Part shown: positions 8,855-17,213 of the stretch, piece by piece
Layout of the letters: every line of letters starts with the position of its first letter
How positions within the stretch are numbered: position 1 is the first letter of the stretch
Origin: Pacificispira spongiicola
GTDB lineage: Bacteria > Pseudomonadota > Alphaproteobacteria > UBA8366 > Aestuariispiraceae
DNA: 64,000 nt
Direction: 5' to 3'
Assembly: GCF_012926505.1 (NCBI RefSeq)
Contig: NZ_JABBNT010000001.1
Span: 496,001-560,000 of the forward strand
Notes under the pieces: model-generated
What the model saw: only the letters and a program-made list of their open reading frames with translations
What the model was told of the DNA's origin: nothing
Databases searched by the model: none
Position numbers and translations under genes: made by a program

Positions 8855-9730
8855 CTATCCGAAGCTCTTGGCGATCTGGTTCATGCCGGCGAAGCGGTTA
8901 TAGACCGCGACGACAAGGCCGAGCAGAATCAGAAGCACAAGGGAAAGGGCGGAGCCGAGCGGCCAGTTCAACTGCGTGATGATCGCGTCGAACACCAGAT
9001 TGGCGAACATCGCATCCGTCGGCCCGCCAAGGACGAGCGGCGTGATATAGGTCCCCGCCCCCAGCACGAAGCACAGCAGCGACCCCGCCGCGAGGCCCGG
9101 CATGGACAGCGGCAGCGTCACTTCCCGGAACGCCTGCCACCCGGTGCAGCCCAAGGACCGCGCCGCGTCGACCAGATTGCGATCGATACCGTAGAGGCTG
9201 ACATAGATGTTCAGGATCATGAAGGGCAGCAGGAAATGCACCAGCCCGACAATCACCGTGCCCTGATTGTACAGCATCTGAATGGGCTCGTCGGTGATGC
9301 CCAGCCAGATCAAGGCCGCGTTGACGATGCCGCTGGACCCCAGAATGTTGATCCAGGACATGGTCCGGATGATGTAGCTGATCCAGAACGGCAGCATCAG
9401 CAGCAGCAACAGGAAGGCCTTGTGCTTGAATTGCGTCGTTGCGATGAAATAGGCCGGAATGTATCCCGCCAGAGCGCAGATCACGGTGGTCGCGAAGGCG
9501 ACCCAGACCGTGTAGCCCAGAATATCGCGATAGAACGGATCCGTCAGAACCTCGATCCAGTTGTCCAGATGGAACCCCGCGACATCGGCGCCGGTCGCCG
9601 TGCGCAGCCAGAAGGAATAGACCGCGATGAAGGCGACGGGGATGGCGAGCAACAGCAGGATCGCCGTCAACGACGGCGCCAACAGGCGCCATGGTTGCCA
9701 AGTATTGTCCGCCGGGTCTAGCGAAGCCAT
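8855..9730 (-). CDS. ABC transporter permease, PotB-like
   Basis: A 291-aa permease with about six membrane helices and the EAA loop around DAARSLGCTGWQAFREVTLP. It is the first gene of the seven-gene minus-strand operon (permease, permease, binding protein, ATPase, aminotransferase, BKACE, amidohydrolase). Its promoter region is shared with the divergent LysR gene at 9868. Confidence 0.92.
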   Translation of the reverse strand: MASLDPADNTWQPWRLLAPSLTAILLLLAIPVAFIAVYSFWLRTATGADVAGFHLDNWIEVLTDPFYRDILGYTVWVAFATTVICALAGYIPAYFIATTQFKHKAFLLLLLMLPFWISYIIRTMSWINILGSSGIVNAALIWLGITDEPIQMLYNQGTVIVGLVHFLLPFMILNIYVSLYGIDRNLVDAARSLGCTGWQAFREVTLPLSMPGLAAGSLLCFVLGAGTYITPLVLGGPTDAMFANLVFDAIITQLNWPLGSALSLVLLILLGLVVAVYNRFAGMNQIAKSFG

Positions 9731-9766
9731 TCCAGATTTTCCCTGTTCGCCACTTTGCTTTTGTGC

Positions 9767-9834
9767 GGGCCGATCTTTATTTCGGCCCTGTCATTTGTCG
9801 AACAGGGTTCGCGAAGCCGTAACATTTGGCAAAT
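9767..9834. promoter_or_regulatory. Divergent control region: stem-loop and candidate LysR operators
   Basis: The 137-bp gap between the polyamine-type operon and LysR holds three elements. A perfect 7-bp stem (GGGCCGA 9767-9773, TCGGCCC 9782-9788) has an 8-base loop. An 11-bp palindrome ATTTGGCAAAT lies at 9824-9834. A related half-site, ATTTGTCGAA, begins at 9793, 31 bp (about three helical turns) from the first. Paired sites on one face of the helix suit a LysR tetramer. Assignment to the adjacent regulator is inferred. Confidence 0.4.
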
Positions 9835-9867
9835 AGATAATGACAATCATCATCATAGTTTGACAGA

Positions 9868-10842
9868 ATGTCTTCCATGAACGACCTGGGATCGGAAGAC
9901 GGCGACCGGCTGGCCCGGCAACTGGATTGGAACCTGTTGCGGACCTTTGTCGTGATCGTGCAGGAAGGCGGCATCACCGCGGCGGCCAACCGCCTGCTGT
10001 TGAAACAGCCGACCGTCAGCAACGCGCTGAAACGCCTGGAAGACCGGATCGGGAAAAAGCTGATCGACCGGGGCCCAGGGCATTTCCGGGTGACGGATGC
10101 GGGCGATACCTTGTATCGGGAATCCATTGAAATCTATGGCTCCATCGCGCGACTAACGGTGGCCGTCCGCGACATTCACGATGCAATCCGGGGTCATGTG
10201 TCCATCGCCCTGGCCAGTCACGTCATCTTCCCCGCCTTCGATGAAACGCTGCGCGAATTCAGCCAGCGCCACCAGCTCGCCAGCTACGACATCAGCGTCG
10301 CGACCAGTGCGGAGGTCACCGGCTGGGTCCTGGAAAAGCGCGCCAGTTTCGGCATCTGTCTGGTCCATCAACAGCATCCGAAACTGACCTATACGCATAT
10401 GTACCGACAGCATTTCGGCTTCTTCTGCGGCCCGGGCCACCGCCTGTTCGGGCGCCCGAATCTGACGCTGGAGGACTTGGCCGGCGAACCGTCGGTGTCC
10501 TTCGGCACCGACCAATTGCACGATGCGCTTCGGCCTGTTGCCTTGCTGCGCGCGCAGGTCGGTCTCGACGACACGATCCGCGCGACATCCCCCCATTTGG
10601 AGGAAGTCCGTCGCCTGATCACGGCGGGCGTCGGGATCGGTCCCCTGCCGATCCACGTCGTGAAACGGGATGTGGAAGACGGAATTCTGTGGCAATTGCC
10701 GCCCTATGAGGACCCGCCGGAAATCGATATCTATCTGGTGGTGAACCCAACCGCGCGCCTGAACCGGGCCGAACAGGGCTTCATCGATTCCCTGACCGCC
10801 CGCGTTCAAGCCCTACCGCTGGATGCGCGGCATTATACCTGA
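9868..10842 (+). CDS. LysR-family transcriptional regulator
   Basis: 324 aa. The N-terminal winged helix-turn-helix (about residues 20-80) has the typical AAANRLLLKQPTVSNALKRL recognition segment. The rest is a LysR substrate-binding domain (about 105-310). It is divergent from the polyamine-type transport and catabolic operon, the usual arrangement for a LysR activator and its target. Its TGA abuts the stop of the convergent P5C-reductase-like gene. The effector is unknown. A second ATG nine bases downstream is an alternative start. Confidence 0.92.
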   Translation: MSSMNDLGSEDGDRLARQLDWNLLRTFVVIVQEGGITAAANRLLLKQPTVSNALKRLEDRIGKKLIDRGPGHFRVTDAGDTLYRESIEIYGSIARLTVAVRDIHDAIRGHVSIALASHVIFPAFDETLREFSQRHQLASYDISVATSAEVTGWVLEKRASFGICLVHQQHPKLTYTHMYRQHFGFFCGPGHRLFGRPNLTLEDLAGEPSVSFGTDQLHDALRPVALLRAQVGLDDTIRATSPHLEEVRRLITAGVGIGPLPIHVVKRDVEDGILWQLPPYEDPPEIDIYLVVNPTARLNRAEQGFIDSLTARVQALPLDARHYT

Positions 10843-11613
10843 CTATTCGCCCTTGCCGATCTGCCGGGACCGAACCGCGGCGGCATCCAACGCCTCCGAC
10901 CAATGCGGAATGGCGCCGGTCGCGTCCAAGACGCGCTTGCCGGCGGCGGTAATGCCGCCCTGCGTCATCAGATCGTTCAGCAGGTCGATCGGCGCCCGGT
11001 CGCTATTCGCGATCACCGCCGCCGCCGCCGATTGGGTCATGCGCGCCGCCAATTCGCGGCCGGTCACCGGGTCAAGGCCGTTTTTCGCCGCCCAGCCGGA
11101 TACTTCATCCAGGAACGCGTAAATCCACCCGTAATAGGCCCCGAAAATACTGGCCGTTTCGAACTGTTCCGCCGTCTGGACCGGATGGGCGGTGCCGAAT
11201 GTCGACAAGACCTCTTCCGTCATAGCATCCGGGGGATAGAAGGCGGTGGGGCTGGCGCCGATACGGCTGGACGCGATCGGCATGGACCGGACCGCCAGGG
11301 CGGGACCGACAGCCGCCTGGATATCGTCCAGCTCGATCCCCGCCGCAATCGAAACCGCCCGTTGTCCGCCACGCCAGGGCAGACCTTTCGCGGTGGAGAC
11401 GATATCCGCCGGGCGCGTCGCCAGGAACACGACATCGGCGGCGGCCACGACTTCCGCATTATCCTGCGCGACGGCGCAGCCATATTGTTTCGCCAGTCGC
11501 GCCGCCCGTTCCGCATTCCGGGGGGACAGGACGATCGGCGTCTTTGACGGGGCCATGCCTTCCACCAGGCATTCTCCCAGATATCCGACCCCGATAATGC
11601 CAACCGTCGTCAT
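10843..11613 (-). CDS. Pyrroline-5-carboxylate reductase-like oxidoreductase
   Basis: A 256-aa two-domain NAD(P)-dependent protein. The Rossmann motif GIIGVGYLGE opens the protein, and the C-terminal helical dimerisation domain has the LMTQGGITAAG segment corresponding to the ProC signature. True ProC reduces pyrroline-5-carboxylate to proline. Here the gene is the third of an operon after a PhyH dioxygenase and a B12-dependent mutase, and overlaps the mutase gene by ATGA. A specialised imine or ketone reductase is therefore more likely than housekeeping proline synthesis. The start codon is fixed by the overlap. Confidence 0.8.
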   Translation of the reverse strand: MTTVGIIGVGYLGECLVEGMAPSKTPIVLSPRNAERAARLAKQYGCAVAQDNAEVVAAADVVFLATRPADIVSTAKGLPWRGGQRAVSIAAGIELDDIQAAVGPALAVRSMPIASSRIGASPTAFYPPDAMTEEVLSTFGTAHPVQTAEQFETASIFGAYYGWIYAFLDEVSGWAAKNGLDPVTGRELAARMTQSAAAAVIANSDRAPIDLLNDLMTQGGITAAGKRVLDATGAIPHWSEALDAAAVRSRQIGKGE

Positions 11614-13382
11614 CCCGTTTCCTTCCTAACTGTTTCCGCAATCGCCGCCAGGGGCGCATAGATATCTTCGACCGACCGGCAGACGACGGCCCCTTCCGCC
11701 GCCAATTCCGCGCCGACATCGACCGGTAGGTTCGTATTCGATGTTACCGGAACCTGATTGAGTTTACCGCCGACGAACACGGGAATGTCCAATCCCCGCG
11801 CCGAAAGTTCCGATTTCAACACCTTCAGAAAATCCAGGGCGACACCGTTATAGGTGCTCAAGAACACCGCGTCCGCGCCGCGCGCCGCCTCCGCCAGTTT
11901 ATCGGGGTCGGTGCTGACACCGCCATCGACCACGGTGACGGACAGGTCGGCAAACATCTCGTCCAGCAGGCGCTTGCCGTATTCGTGCACGTCGGTGGTC
12001 GCGGTGACGACCTGGATACCGGCCTGCGCGATGGTCCGGCGCTGTGCTGCCGTGACATGGGCCAGAGCCTCCGATGCCCGATCCGATATCTCCTTCAGGA
12101 CGGGCGACGGTTCGATAGGGCGATGCCCGTTCGGCCCCTGCGCATCTTCCACGCCCGGCCCGAAAAGTTGTTCCAGCCTTTTCGCCCCGACGCGGCGCAG
12201 GGCCAACAGCATTTCGAACGGGTTGCGCGTATCGATCCCGGCGTCGGCCAATCCGGACAGGACGTCGGATTTGAACCGTTTCGCGCCGTCGATCATCCGA
12301 TCCGCCAGGATATCCGCGCGGTCCGTATCGATCAGGTTCTCCATCCCGTCCGATCGGCGGACCAATTCACCGCAGAAAATCTGAACCGCCACGACCTCAT
12401 CGATATCGGGGATGCGCACGGCCTCCGTGATCGGCACCGGGTTGATCGCATGGCCGCTCGGCCACGCCAATTGCGCCTGGATATCGACGGTCAGATAGGC
12501 CCCCAGGGCGGCATAATTCGCGGCATCGATCGTCCCGAAGGCCGTCGTGTTGCCATAGACCATGGTGCCGGGCGACCGAGATATCTTTGCCAATGCGCGC
12601 TGAAACGCGAAACGCCCGAACGCGTTGGAAAAAGTATGGCCATAGCAATGGGACGCGCGCCCGCCGATCAACTCGTCAACGATATAAATTTCCAACAGGA
12701 CCGACCCCAAGGCACAGGCCAAATCGGCGAAGCGGGCCGCAAAACCGTCATCGAGATTGGAATGGATCAGAACCGGAACCGGTTGGGCGGAGGCCAGGGC
12801 AATCGCCTCCACCGTCGCCCGCGTGGTTTCGACATCGTCGGACCAGCCGGGTAGTTCAAAGGTGAAATACTGCCCCAGATTGCCGATAGAGGTCGCCCCG
12901 GCCAGGATCGCCGCCGCCGTGTTTTCCACCGCTGCCGGCATACCGATAACGAAGTCCCCGAAATGCGGGGCCACCGGCGCCGCATTCGCCAGCCGGACGA
13001 AAGACTCCGCATCGTCCAGAATCAGCCCCGTGCCTTTCGGACGGCCCTGCCGTTCCGCCTGGGGATAGCCCATCGACCAATCCAGACAGATGCCGTAGCG
13101 GTCGACGCGATAGCCTGCGTCGCTGACCTTTCCATGAATGGCAGTGGCGGCCTCCAGCGTTCGATCCAGGCTGCGATAGCCGATCTGCGCATGCTGCATG
13201 ATGCGACCGGCGGCGGCTTCCCGTTGTTTGAAATCGGCTTCGGACGGCGCATCGACCGATTTCAGAAAGGCCGATGGTCCCAGGCGCGTATGTTTCGCCC
13301 GCTCGCGCCCCGCCGCCAGGATCGCCGCCGCCGCAGGCAGGTCGTCTTCCGGCAGGATGCGGTCGCGGGATAACGGTTCCAT
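11610..13382 (-). CDS. Single-chain cobalamin-dependent mutase of glutamate-mutase type (GlmE-GlmS-like fusion)
   Basis: 590 aa. Residues 1 to about 440 resemble the catalytic TIM-barrel subunit E (epsilon) of glutamate (methylaspartate) mutase. The C-terminal ~135 residues are a B12-binding domain with DVHEYG (D464, H466, G469), the DxHxxG motif whose His replaces dimethylbenzimidazole as lower cobalt ligand. Later come LSTYNG and FVGGKLN, at the positions of the SxL and GG motifs. Classical glutamate mutase has these as separate subunits, GlmE (~480 aa) and GlmS (~137 aa); here they are one chain. Start at the ATG 7 bp after the PhyH stop; a longer reading would overlap PhyH. The reaction is probably a radical carbon-skeleton rearrangement of a dicarboxylic amino acid or analogue. 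The substrate is not known. Confidence 0.85.
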   Translation of the reverse strand: MEPLSRDRILPEDDLPAAAAILAAGRERAKHTRLGPSAFLKSVDAPSEADFKQREAAAGRIMQHAQIGYRSLDRTLEAATAIHGKVSDAGYRVDRYGICLDWSMGYPQAERQGRPKGTGLILDDAESFVRLANAAPVAPHFGDFVIGMPAAVENTAAAILAGATSIGNLGQYFTFELPGWSDDVETTRATVEAIALASAQPVPVLIHSNLDDGFAARFADLACALGSVLLEIYIVDELIGGRASHCYGHTFSNAFGRFAFQRALAKISRSPGTMVYGNTTAFGTIDAANYAALGAYLTVDIQAQLAWPSGHAINPVPITEAVRIPDIDEVVAVQIFCGELVRRSDGMENLIDTDRADILADRMIDGAKRFKSDVLSGLADAGIDTRNPFEMLLALRRVGAKRLEQLFGPGVEDAQGPNGHRPIEPSPVLKEISDRASEALAHVTAAQRRTIAQAGIQVVTATTDVHEYGKRLLDEMFADLSVTVVDGGVSTDPDKLAEAARGADAVFLSTYNGVALDFLKVLKSELSARGLDIPVFVGGKLNQVPVTSNTNLPVDVGAELAAEGAVVCRSVEDIYAPLAAIAETVRKETG

Positions 13383-13389
13383 GTGTCGA

Positions 13390-14187
13390 TCAATGCCCGA
13401 TCGTGAAATTGTTTCCGGCCTTGTCTTCGCCGCTGACCAGGAACAACGGACGGGTCCCATATCCCTGTGCCGGGTGCCGTTTGCCGATTTCCGCGCCCAG
13501 CGCGTGATCGTAGAAACTGGTGGCGGGCATCAGGCGCACGATCAGCGCGGGCCGGGCCTTGTCCGTATGGTTCCCTTTCGACCCGTGTATCATATACACG
13601 TCGTGGAAGGATACCTGTCCCGCACGAATGATCAGCGGTTCCGCCGTTGATTCATCGAAATGCTCCGCGTCGCAGACAAGATTGATCGTCTTGTCGTCGC
13701 CTTCGATCCAGGAATGGCTGTAGAGCGTCTTGTCTTTATGCGATCCGGGGATGAATCGCATCGGACCGTTTTCCGGCGTCACATCCTCGAACGGAATCCA
13801 GATCGTCAGCACCTCCAACGGCTTGATCGGGTAATATTCGCCGTCCTGATGCCAGGGCGTTTCCTTGCCCTTATGGGCCGGCTTGCCGAACAGGGTCGTG
13901 CCCCACAGGATGATGTCGTCGCCGATCAATTGGCGCGCAATGGCCATCAGCCCCGGATGGGTGGCGAAGTCCAGCCACTTCTCCGACCCGGCAATCCCCA
14001 TCGACCCGTTTTTCTGATGCGGGGCCATGATGATATCCGGCGCGACGCCTTCGTTCCTGTCCAGCAGCGCAGCATATTCCCGGCGCATATCCGCGATCAG
14101 GTCCTGCGGCAATTCCCAGTCCGGAACGACCCATCCCTTTTCGTGAAACCGCGCCAGATCCGCGTCGGATAAATGCGCTTCCGTCAT
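13390..14187 (-). CDS. Phytanoyl-CoA dioxygenase (PhyH) family Fe(II)/2-oxoglutarate oxygenase
   Basis: 265 aa with a double-stranded beta-helix fold. The iron triad is visible as HQD in PWHQDGEYYP (about residues 118-120) plus the distal His in MIHGSKGN, and an Arg in RPALIVRL follows to bind 2-oxoglutarate. The family hydroxylates unactivated carbons of small substrates or CoA esters. It is first in an operon with the B12 mutase and P5C-reductase-like genes and divergent from a GntR regulator. A substrate-specific hydroxylation feeding or following the mutase step is the simplest reading. Confidence 0.88.
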   Translation of the reverse strand: MTEAHLSDADLARFHEKGWVVPDWELPQDLIADMRREYAALLDRNEGVAPDIIMAPHQKNGSMGIAGSEKWLDFATHPGLMAIARQLIGDDIILWGTTLFGKPAHKGKETPWHQDGEYYPIKPLEVLTIWIPFEDVTPENGPMRFIPGSHKDKTLYSHSWIEGDDKTINLVCDAEHFDESTAEPLIIRAGQVSFHDVYMIHGSKGNHTDKARPALIVRLMPATSFYDHALGAEIGKRHPAQGYGTRPLFLVSGEDKAGNNFTIGH

Positions 14188-14222
14188 GCCCCATCCTTCC
14201 TGTCATTCTTTGCCGACCAACC

Positions 14223-14293
14223 TGTCGACAATTCTAACGTCAGGATTGACGACAAGAGGGAAGCGCGTCAAGGTCCGAAATTAAGACGACAAG
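14223..14293. promoter_or_regulatory. Candidate GntR operator region
   Basis: The gap between PhyH and GntR contains the 8-bp palindrome TGTCGACA (14223-14230) and two direct copies of GACGACAAG (14248-14256 and 14285-14293). FadR/FCD-type GntR proteins commonly bind short GT/AC palindromes of this kind. Function is inferred only from position between divergent genes. Confidence 0.3.
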
Positions 14294-14322
14294 GTGAAGA
14301 CCGCTTCAGGAAGGGCCTGCGC

Positions 14323-14994
14323 ATGACCGGCCAATTGGCGAATACCGTGGAAACGGCCTATGAATACCTGCGCGATCGGGTCGTCACCTTTCGCGTAAAG
14401 CCGGGGGAACGGCTGAACGAAAGCGAGATCGCCGCTACCCTGACGATGAGCCGCGCGCCGATTCGCGAAGCCTTGAACCGCCTGATCGCGGACGGGTTGG
14501 TCAGTTTCGAACCGCGCCGCGGTTTCTTCTGCCGCCGCCTGAGTATCAGCGAAATGGCGGAGCTTTATGCCGTCCGCTACGACCTGGAATCCGGCGCCCT
14601 TCGTCAGTCCCTAGCGGCGGCTGACGGCGGCGCCATTTCAGCCTTCGTGCAGAAGTGGCGGTTTGCGGGCGCGATGCGTCCGTCCGACGATATCGACGCC
14701 TTCGTCACCGCCGACGAGGCCTTCCATCTGGAACTCGCCGCCCTGGCGGGAAATGCCGCGCGCCTGAAATTTCTGGAAAATATCAACAACCGCATCCGCT
14801 TCGTGCGGCGCATCAACCTTGAAACCCGCGACGGCGCACTGGACGAACACCACGACCTGCTGGATGCCGTCGACACCCGCGATGCGACCGCCGCGCAGCA
14901 AATCCTGCGCAACCATCTGGATCGATCGGCCGAGGAGGTGCGCGATCAGGTGCAACAGGCCATCGCGAGGATTTACGCAGATGACGTCGCCTGA
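14323..14994 (+). CDS. GntR-family transcriptional regulator (FCD/FadR subfamily)
   Basis: 223 aa from the ATG of MTGQLANT, with AGGAAGGG upstream. An N-terminal GntR winged helix (PGERLNESEIAATLTMSRAP, then REALNRL) is followed by an all-helical FCD effector domain (about residues 85-215). It is divergent from the PhyH-mutase-reductase operon and probably represses it, with a carboxylic acid as likely effector. Its 3' end overlaps the convergent LysR gene by 22 bp. Confidence 0.9.
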   Translation: MTGQLANTVETAYEYLRDRVVTFRVKPGERLNESEIAATLTMSRAPIREALNRLIADGLVSFEPRRGFFCRRLSISEMAELYAVRYDLESGALRQSLAAADGGAISAFVQKWRFAGAMRPSDDIDAFVTADEAFHLELAALAGNAARLKFLENINNRIRFVRRINLETRDGALDEHHDLLDAVDTRDATAAQQILRNHLDRSAEEVRDQVQQAIARIYADDVA

Positions 14995-15827
14995 ACCCGA
15001 TCCGCCGTCAGCATATCGGCAAGGGCGGGGAACTCCGCGAGACAGCTATCGCGGTAGGACAGGTGAACCCGGCGGGTGAAATCCGGGGCACCGTCGACTT
15101 CGAACAACCGGCCTTCCGCGATCAATCGCTCGACCATGCGTCGCGGCAGATAGGCTGACCCGCCCCGTTCCAACAAGAAGTCCAGGGCCCATTCCGCACC
15201 GCTGATGGTCATATAGGCCGTTCGATCGGCGGACCATATCGCGTCGTGTTGACGTCGAACCTCCGGTCCGTATTCGACATAGATATAGTTCGGATCCCAT
15301 TCGACGGCCTTTCGGGGTTCGGTCGATACCTGAACGATCCGGTCTTCGAGGAAGGGGACGGTTTTGATGCCCGGACCGCCGGCGGGTTCCGTCATCAAGA
15401 CGGCGTCGACAAGGCCGCTTTGCACCCACCGTCTTAGCTGACTGTCATCCCCGGCCCAGGTTTCGAAGGCAAGATCCGGGGCCGCCCGCATGGCTTGAAG
15501 TATCCATGTCTTGCCGAGGCCGCTCCACAGGTCCAAGCCGCAGCCCAGGCTGAACAGACCTTGGAATCCCTTCGGCAGGGACAATTCCGTCTGCGCCTGC
15601 CGCCAGGCCTGCGATATCCGTTCCGCGCGGACCAGGAACTTGTAGCCCGCCTTGGTCATCTGCGCGCCCCGGCGCGACCGGACCAACAGATCCTGCCCCA
15701 GCAAGTCTTCCAATGCGTCCAGCCGGGTGGTCACCGTAGATTCCGTCACATGCAGCCGTTCCGCCGCGCGATTCAGGTTTCCCGTTTCGATAACGGCGAG
15801 AAAGGTCTCGATGAAGGCGATATTCAT
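14973..15827 (-). CDS. LysR-family transcriptional regulator
   Basis: 284 aa. The N-terminal helix-turn-helix (NLNRAAERLHVTESTVTTRL, residues about 17-36) is followed by a ligand-binding domain. It is divergent from the luciferase-like monooxygenase operon at 15938, separated by an AT-rich island with an inverted repeat, so it probably controls that operon. The 3' end runs 22 bp into the convergent GntR gene. Confidence 0.92.
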   Translation of the reverse strand: MNIAFIETFLAVIETGNLNRAAERLHVTESTVTTRLDALEDLLGQDLLVRSRRGAQMTKAGYKFLVRAERISQAWRQAQTELSLPKGFQGLFSLGCGLDLWSGLGKTWILQAMRAAPDLAFETWAGDDSQLRRWVQSGLVDAVLMTEPAGGPGIKTVPFLEDRIVQVSTEPRKAVEWDPNYIYVEYGPEVRRQHDAIWSADRTAYMTISGAEWALDFLLERGGSAYLPRRMVERLIAEGRLFEVDGAPDFTRRVHLSYRDSCLAEFPALADMLTADRVQATSSA

Positions 15828-15852
15828 GGGCTCGGCTTATTTCGACTTTTCC

Positions 15853-15890
15853 GAATTAAGATATTTATATTTTTCAATATATTAATTTAA
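15853..15890. promoter_or_regulatory. AT-rich divergent promoter/operator with inverted repeat
   Basis: A 38-bp island almost free of G and C stands out in this GC-rich window. It contains AATTAAGATAT (15854-15864) and its near-complement ATATATTAATT (15877-15887), separated by 12 bases with one mismatched pair. Position between the divergent LysR and monooxygenase genes points to the LysR binding site and both promoters. Confidence 0.5.
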
Positions 15891-15937
15891 CGTCCCGCAC
15901 CATGCTTATCCCGACATCAAACGGGAGGCTTGGCGCC

Positions 15938-16984
15938 ATGGAGTTCAATTATTTCCTGACCAGCTACATGCCGGACACGAGCGTCGGCGGGAAACGCCAT
16001 TTCGACAATATGGTGGAATTGGCGCAGGCAGCGGACCGGTTAGGGTTCAAGTCGGTTTCCCTGCCGGAACACCATCTGATCAACCTGCTGCTGATGCCTT
16101 CCCCGTTGCAGATGGCGGTGAAGATCGCAGCGGTCACGAAGACCGTGGATATCGTTACGGCGGTCGCCGTCCTGCCGATCCGCGATATGCGCCTTTTCGC
16201 CGGGGAACTGACTCAGGCGGATATCCTGTGCGACGGGCGATTGGTGCTGGGCGTCGGTCGCGGTGCCTTCGCCTATGAAATCGAACGGATGGGCGTGCCG
16301 ATGGATACCACGCGCGACCGCCTGGACGAATCCCTGGCGGTCCTGCAGGCCCTGCTGGATGGCGAGAATGTGTCCTGGGACGGAACCTATTACCAATTCG
16401 ATCCGATCACCGTGATGCCGCGCCCGATGCGGCCGATCCCGATGATGATGGCCGTCATGGTGCCGGAAGGCATCTACCACTGCGCCAAGCGGGGCTTCCA
16501 CATCCAAACGACGGTGTTGAGTGCGACCAACGAAGCCCTGCTGGAACGCGTGCAGTCATTCCACAAGGGCAAGGAAGCCGCCGGGGAGGCGGGCAAGGAT
16601 CTGAAACTGTCGCTGCAACGCGTCGTTTATTGCGCGCGGGACAATGCCGACGCGCGCGAGAAACTTCATATGGCCTATGACTATTACAGCCGCTTCGACA
16701 ACGTCTTTTCCGGCCCCGGCATCGTGGAAGGCGGCGCGATCGCCGCACTACCCCGCGACCAGACGGTCGAAGAACTGGGCCAAAACCTGCTGATCTGTCC
16801 GCCCGACGAAATGGTCGAGAGGTTACGCCTCTATGCCGATGCCGGGATCGATGAGGTCATCCTCAGTTCCGGGATCGGTGCGTCGCACGAAGACTCCCTC
16901 GCCGCGATGGAACGCTTCGCTACCCAGGTCATGCCTCACTACACCGGCCGCAGCGCCCTCCACGATGCCGGGGCCGCCGCTTAA
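15938..16984 (+). CDS. LLM-class flavin-dependent monooxygenase (bacterial luciferase-like)
   Basis: 348 aa from the ATG of MEFNYFLTSYMP, with GGGAGG upstream. The TIM-barrel luciferase family fold is clear: an N-terminal strand, LPEHHL near residue 47, GRLVLGVGRGAFAYE near 105, and a long C-terminal helical part. Such enzymes use reduced FMN (or F420) and O2 to oxygenate small organic substrates. The flavin reductase three genes downstream would supply FMNH2, making a two-component monooxygenase. The tautomerase and hydrolase between them would process the product. The substrate is unknown. Confidence 0.88.
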   Translation: MEFNYFLTSYMPDTSVGGKRHFDNMVELAQAADRLGFKSVSLPEHHLINLLLMPSPLQMAVKIAAVTKTVDIVTAVAVLPIRDMRLFAGELTQADILCDGRLVLGVGRGAFAYEIERMGVPMDTTRDRLDESLAVLQALLDGENVSWDGTYYQFDPITVMPRPMRPIPMMMAVMVPEGIYHCAKRGFHIQTTVLSATNEALLERVQSFHKGKEAAGEAGKDLKLSLQRVVYCARDNADAREKLHMAYDYYSRFDNVFSGPGIVEGGAIAALPRDQTVEELGQNLLICPPDEMVERLRLYADAGIDEVILSSGIGASHEDSLAAMERFATQVMPHYTGRSALHDAGAAA

Positions 16985-17011
16985 CGCCTTCACACCAAGG
17001 AGAAAAACAGA

Positions 17012-17206
17012 ATGCCCATCATTCGCGTCGAAATGTTCCCGGGCCGCGACCGGCAGAAAAAGGCGGAAATCGCCAAGGAACTGACGGATTGCTTCATCCG
17101 CGTCGCCGGTGGCAAGCCGGAAGGCGTGACCATCCTCTTCCAGGAGATCAGCCAGGAGGATTGGAGCGTCGCCGGAACCCTTGTTGCCGACAAGCTGGGG
17201 ACGTGA
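17012..17206 (+). CDS. 4-oxalocrotonate tautomerase family protein
   Basis: A 64-aa protein that begins MPIIRVEMFPGR. After Met removal the N-terminal Pro-1 is the catalytic base of this family, and Arg-12 is in the usual place. AAGGAG precedes the ATG. It likely isomerises an enol or unsaturated keto acid made by the monooxygenase/hydrolase pair beside it. Confidence 0.9.
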   Translation: MPIIRVEMFPGRDRQKKAEIAKELTDCFIRVAGGKPEGVTILFQEISQEDWSVAGTLVADKLGT

Positions 17207-17213
17207 TCGACCG

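Noticed and set aside
10843-11613. Housekeeping proline biosynthesis gene proC
   Set aside because: The family match is good, but the operon with a B12 mutase and PhyH oxygenase makes a specialised role more likely.
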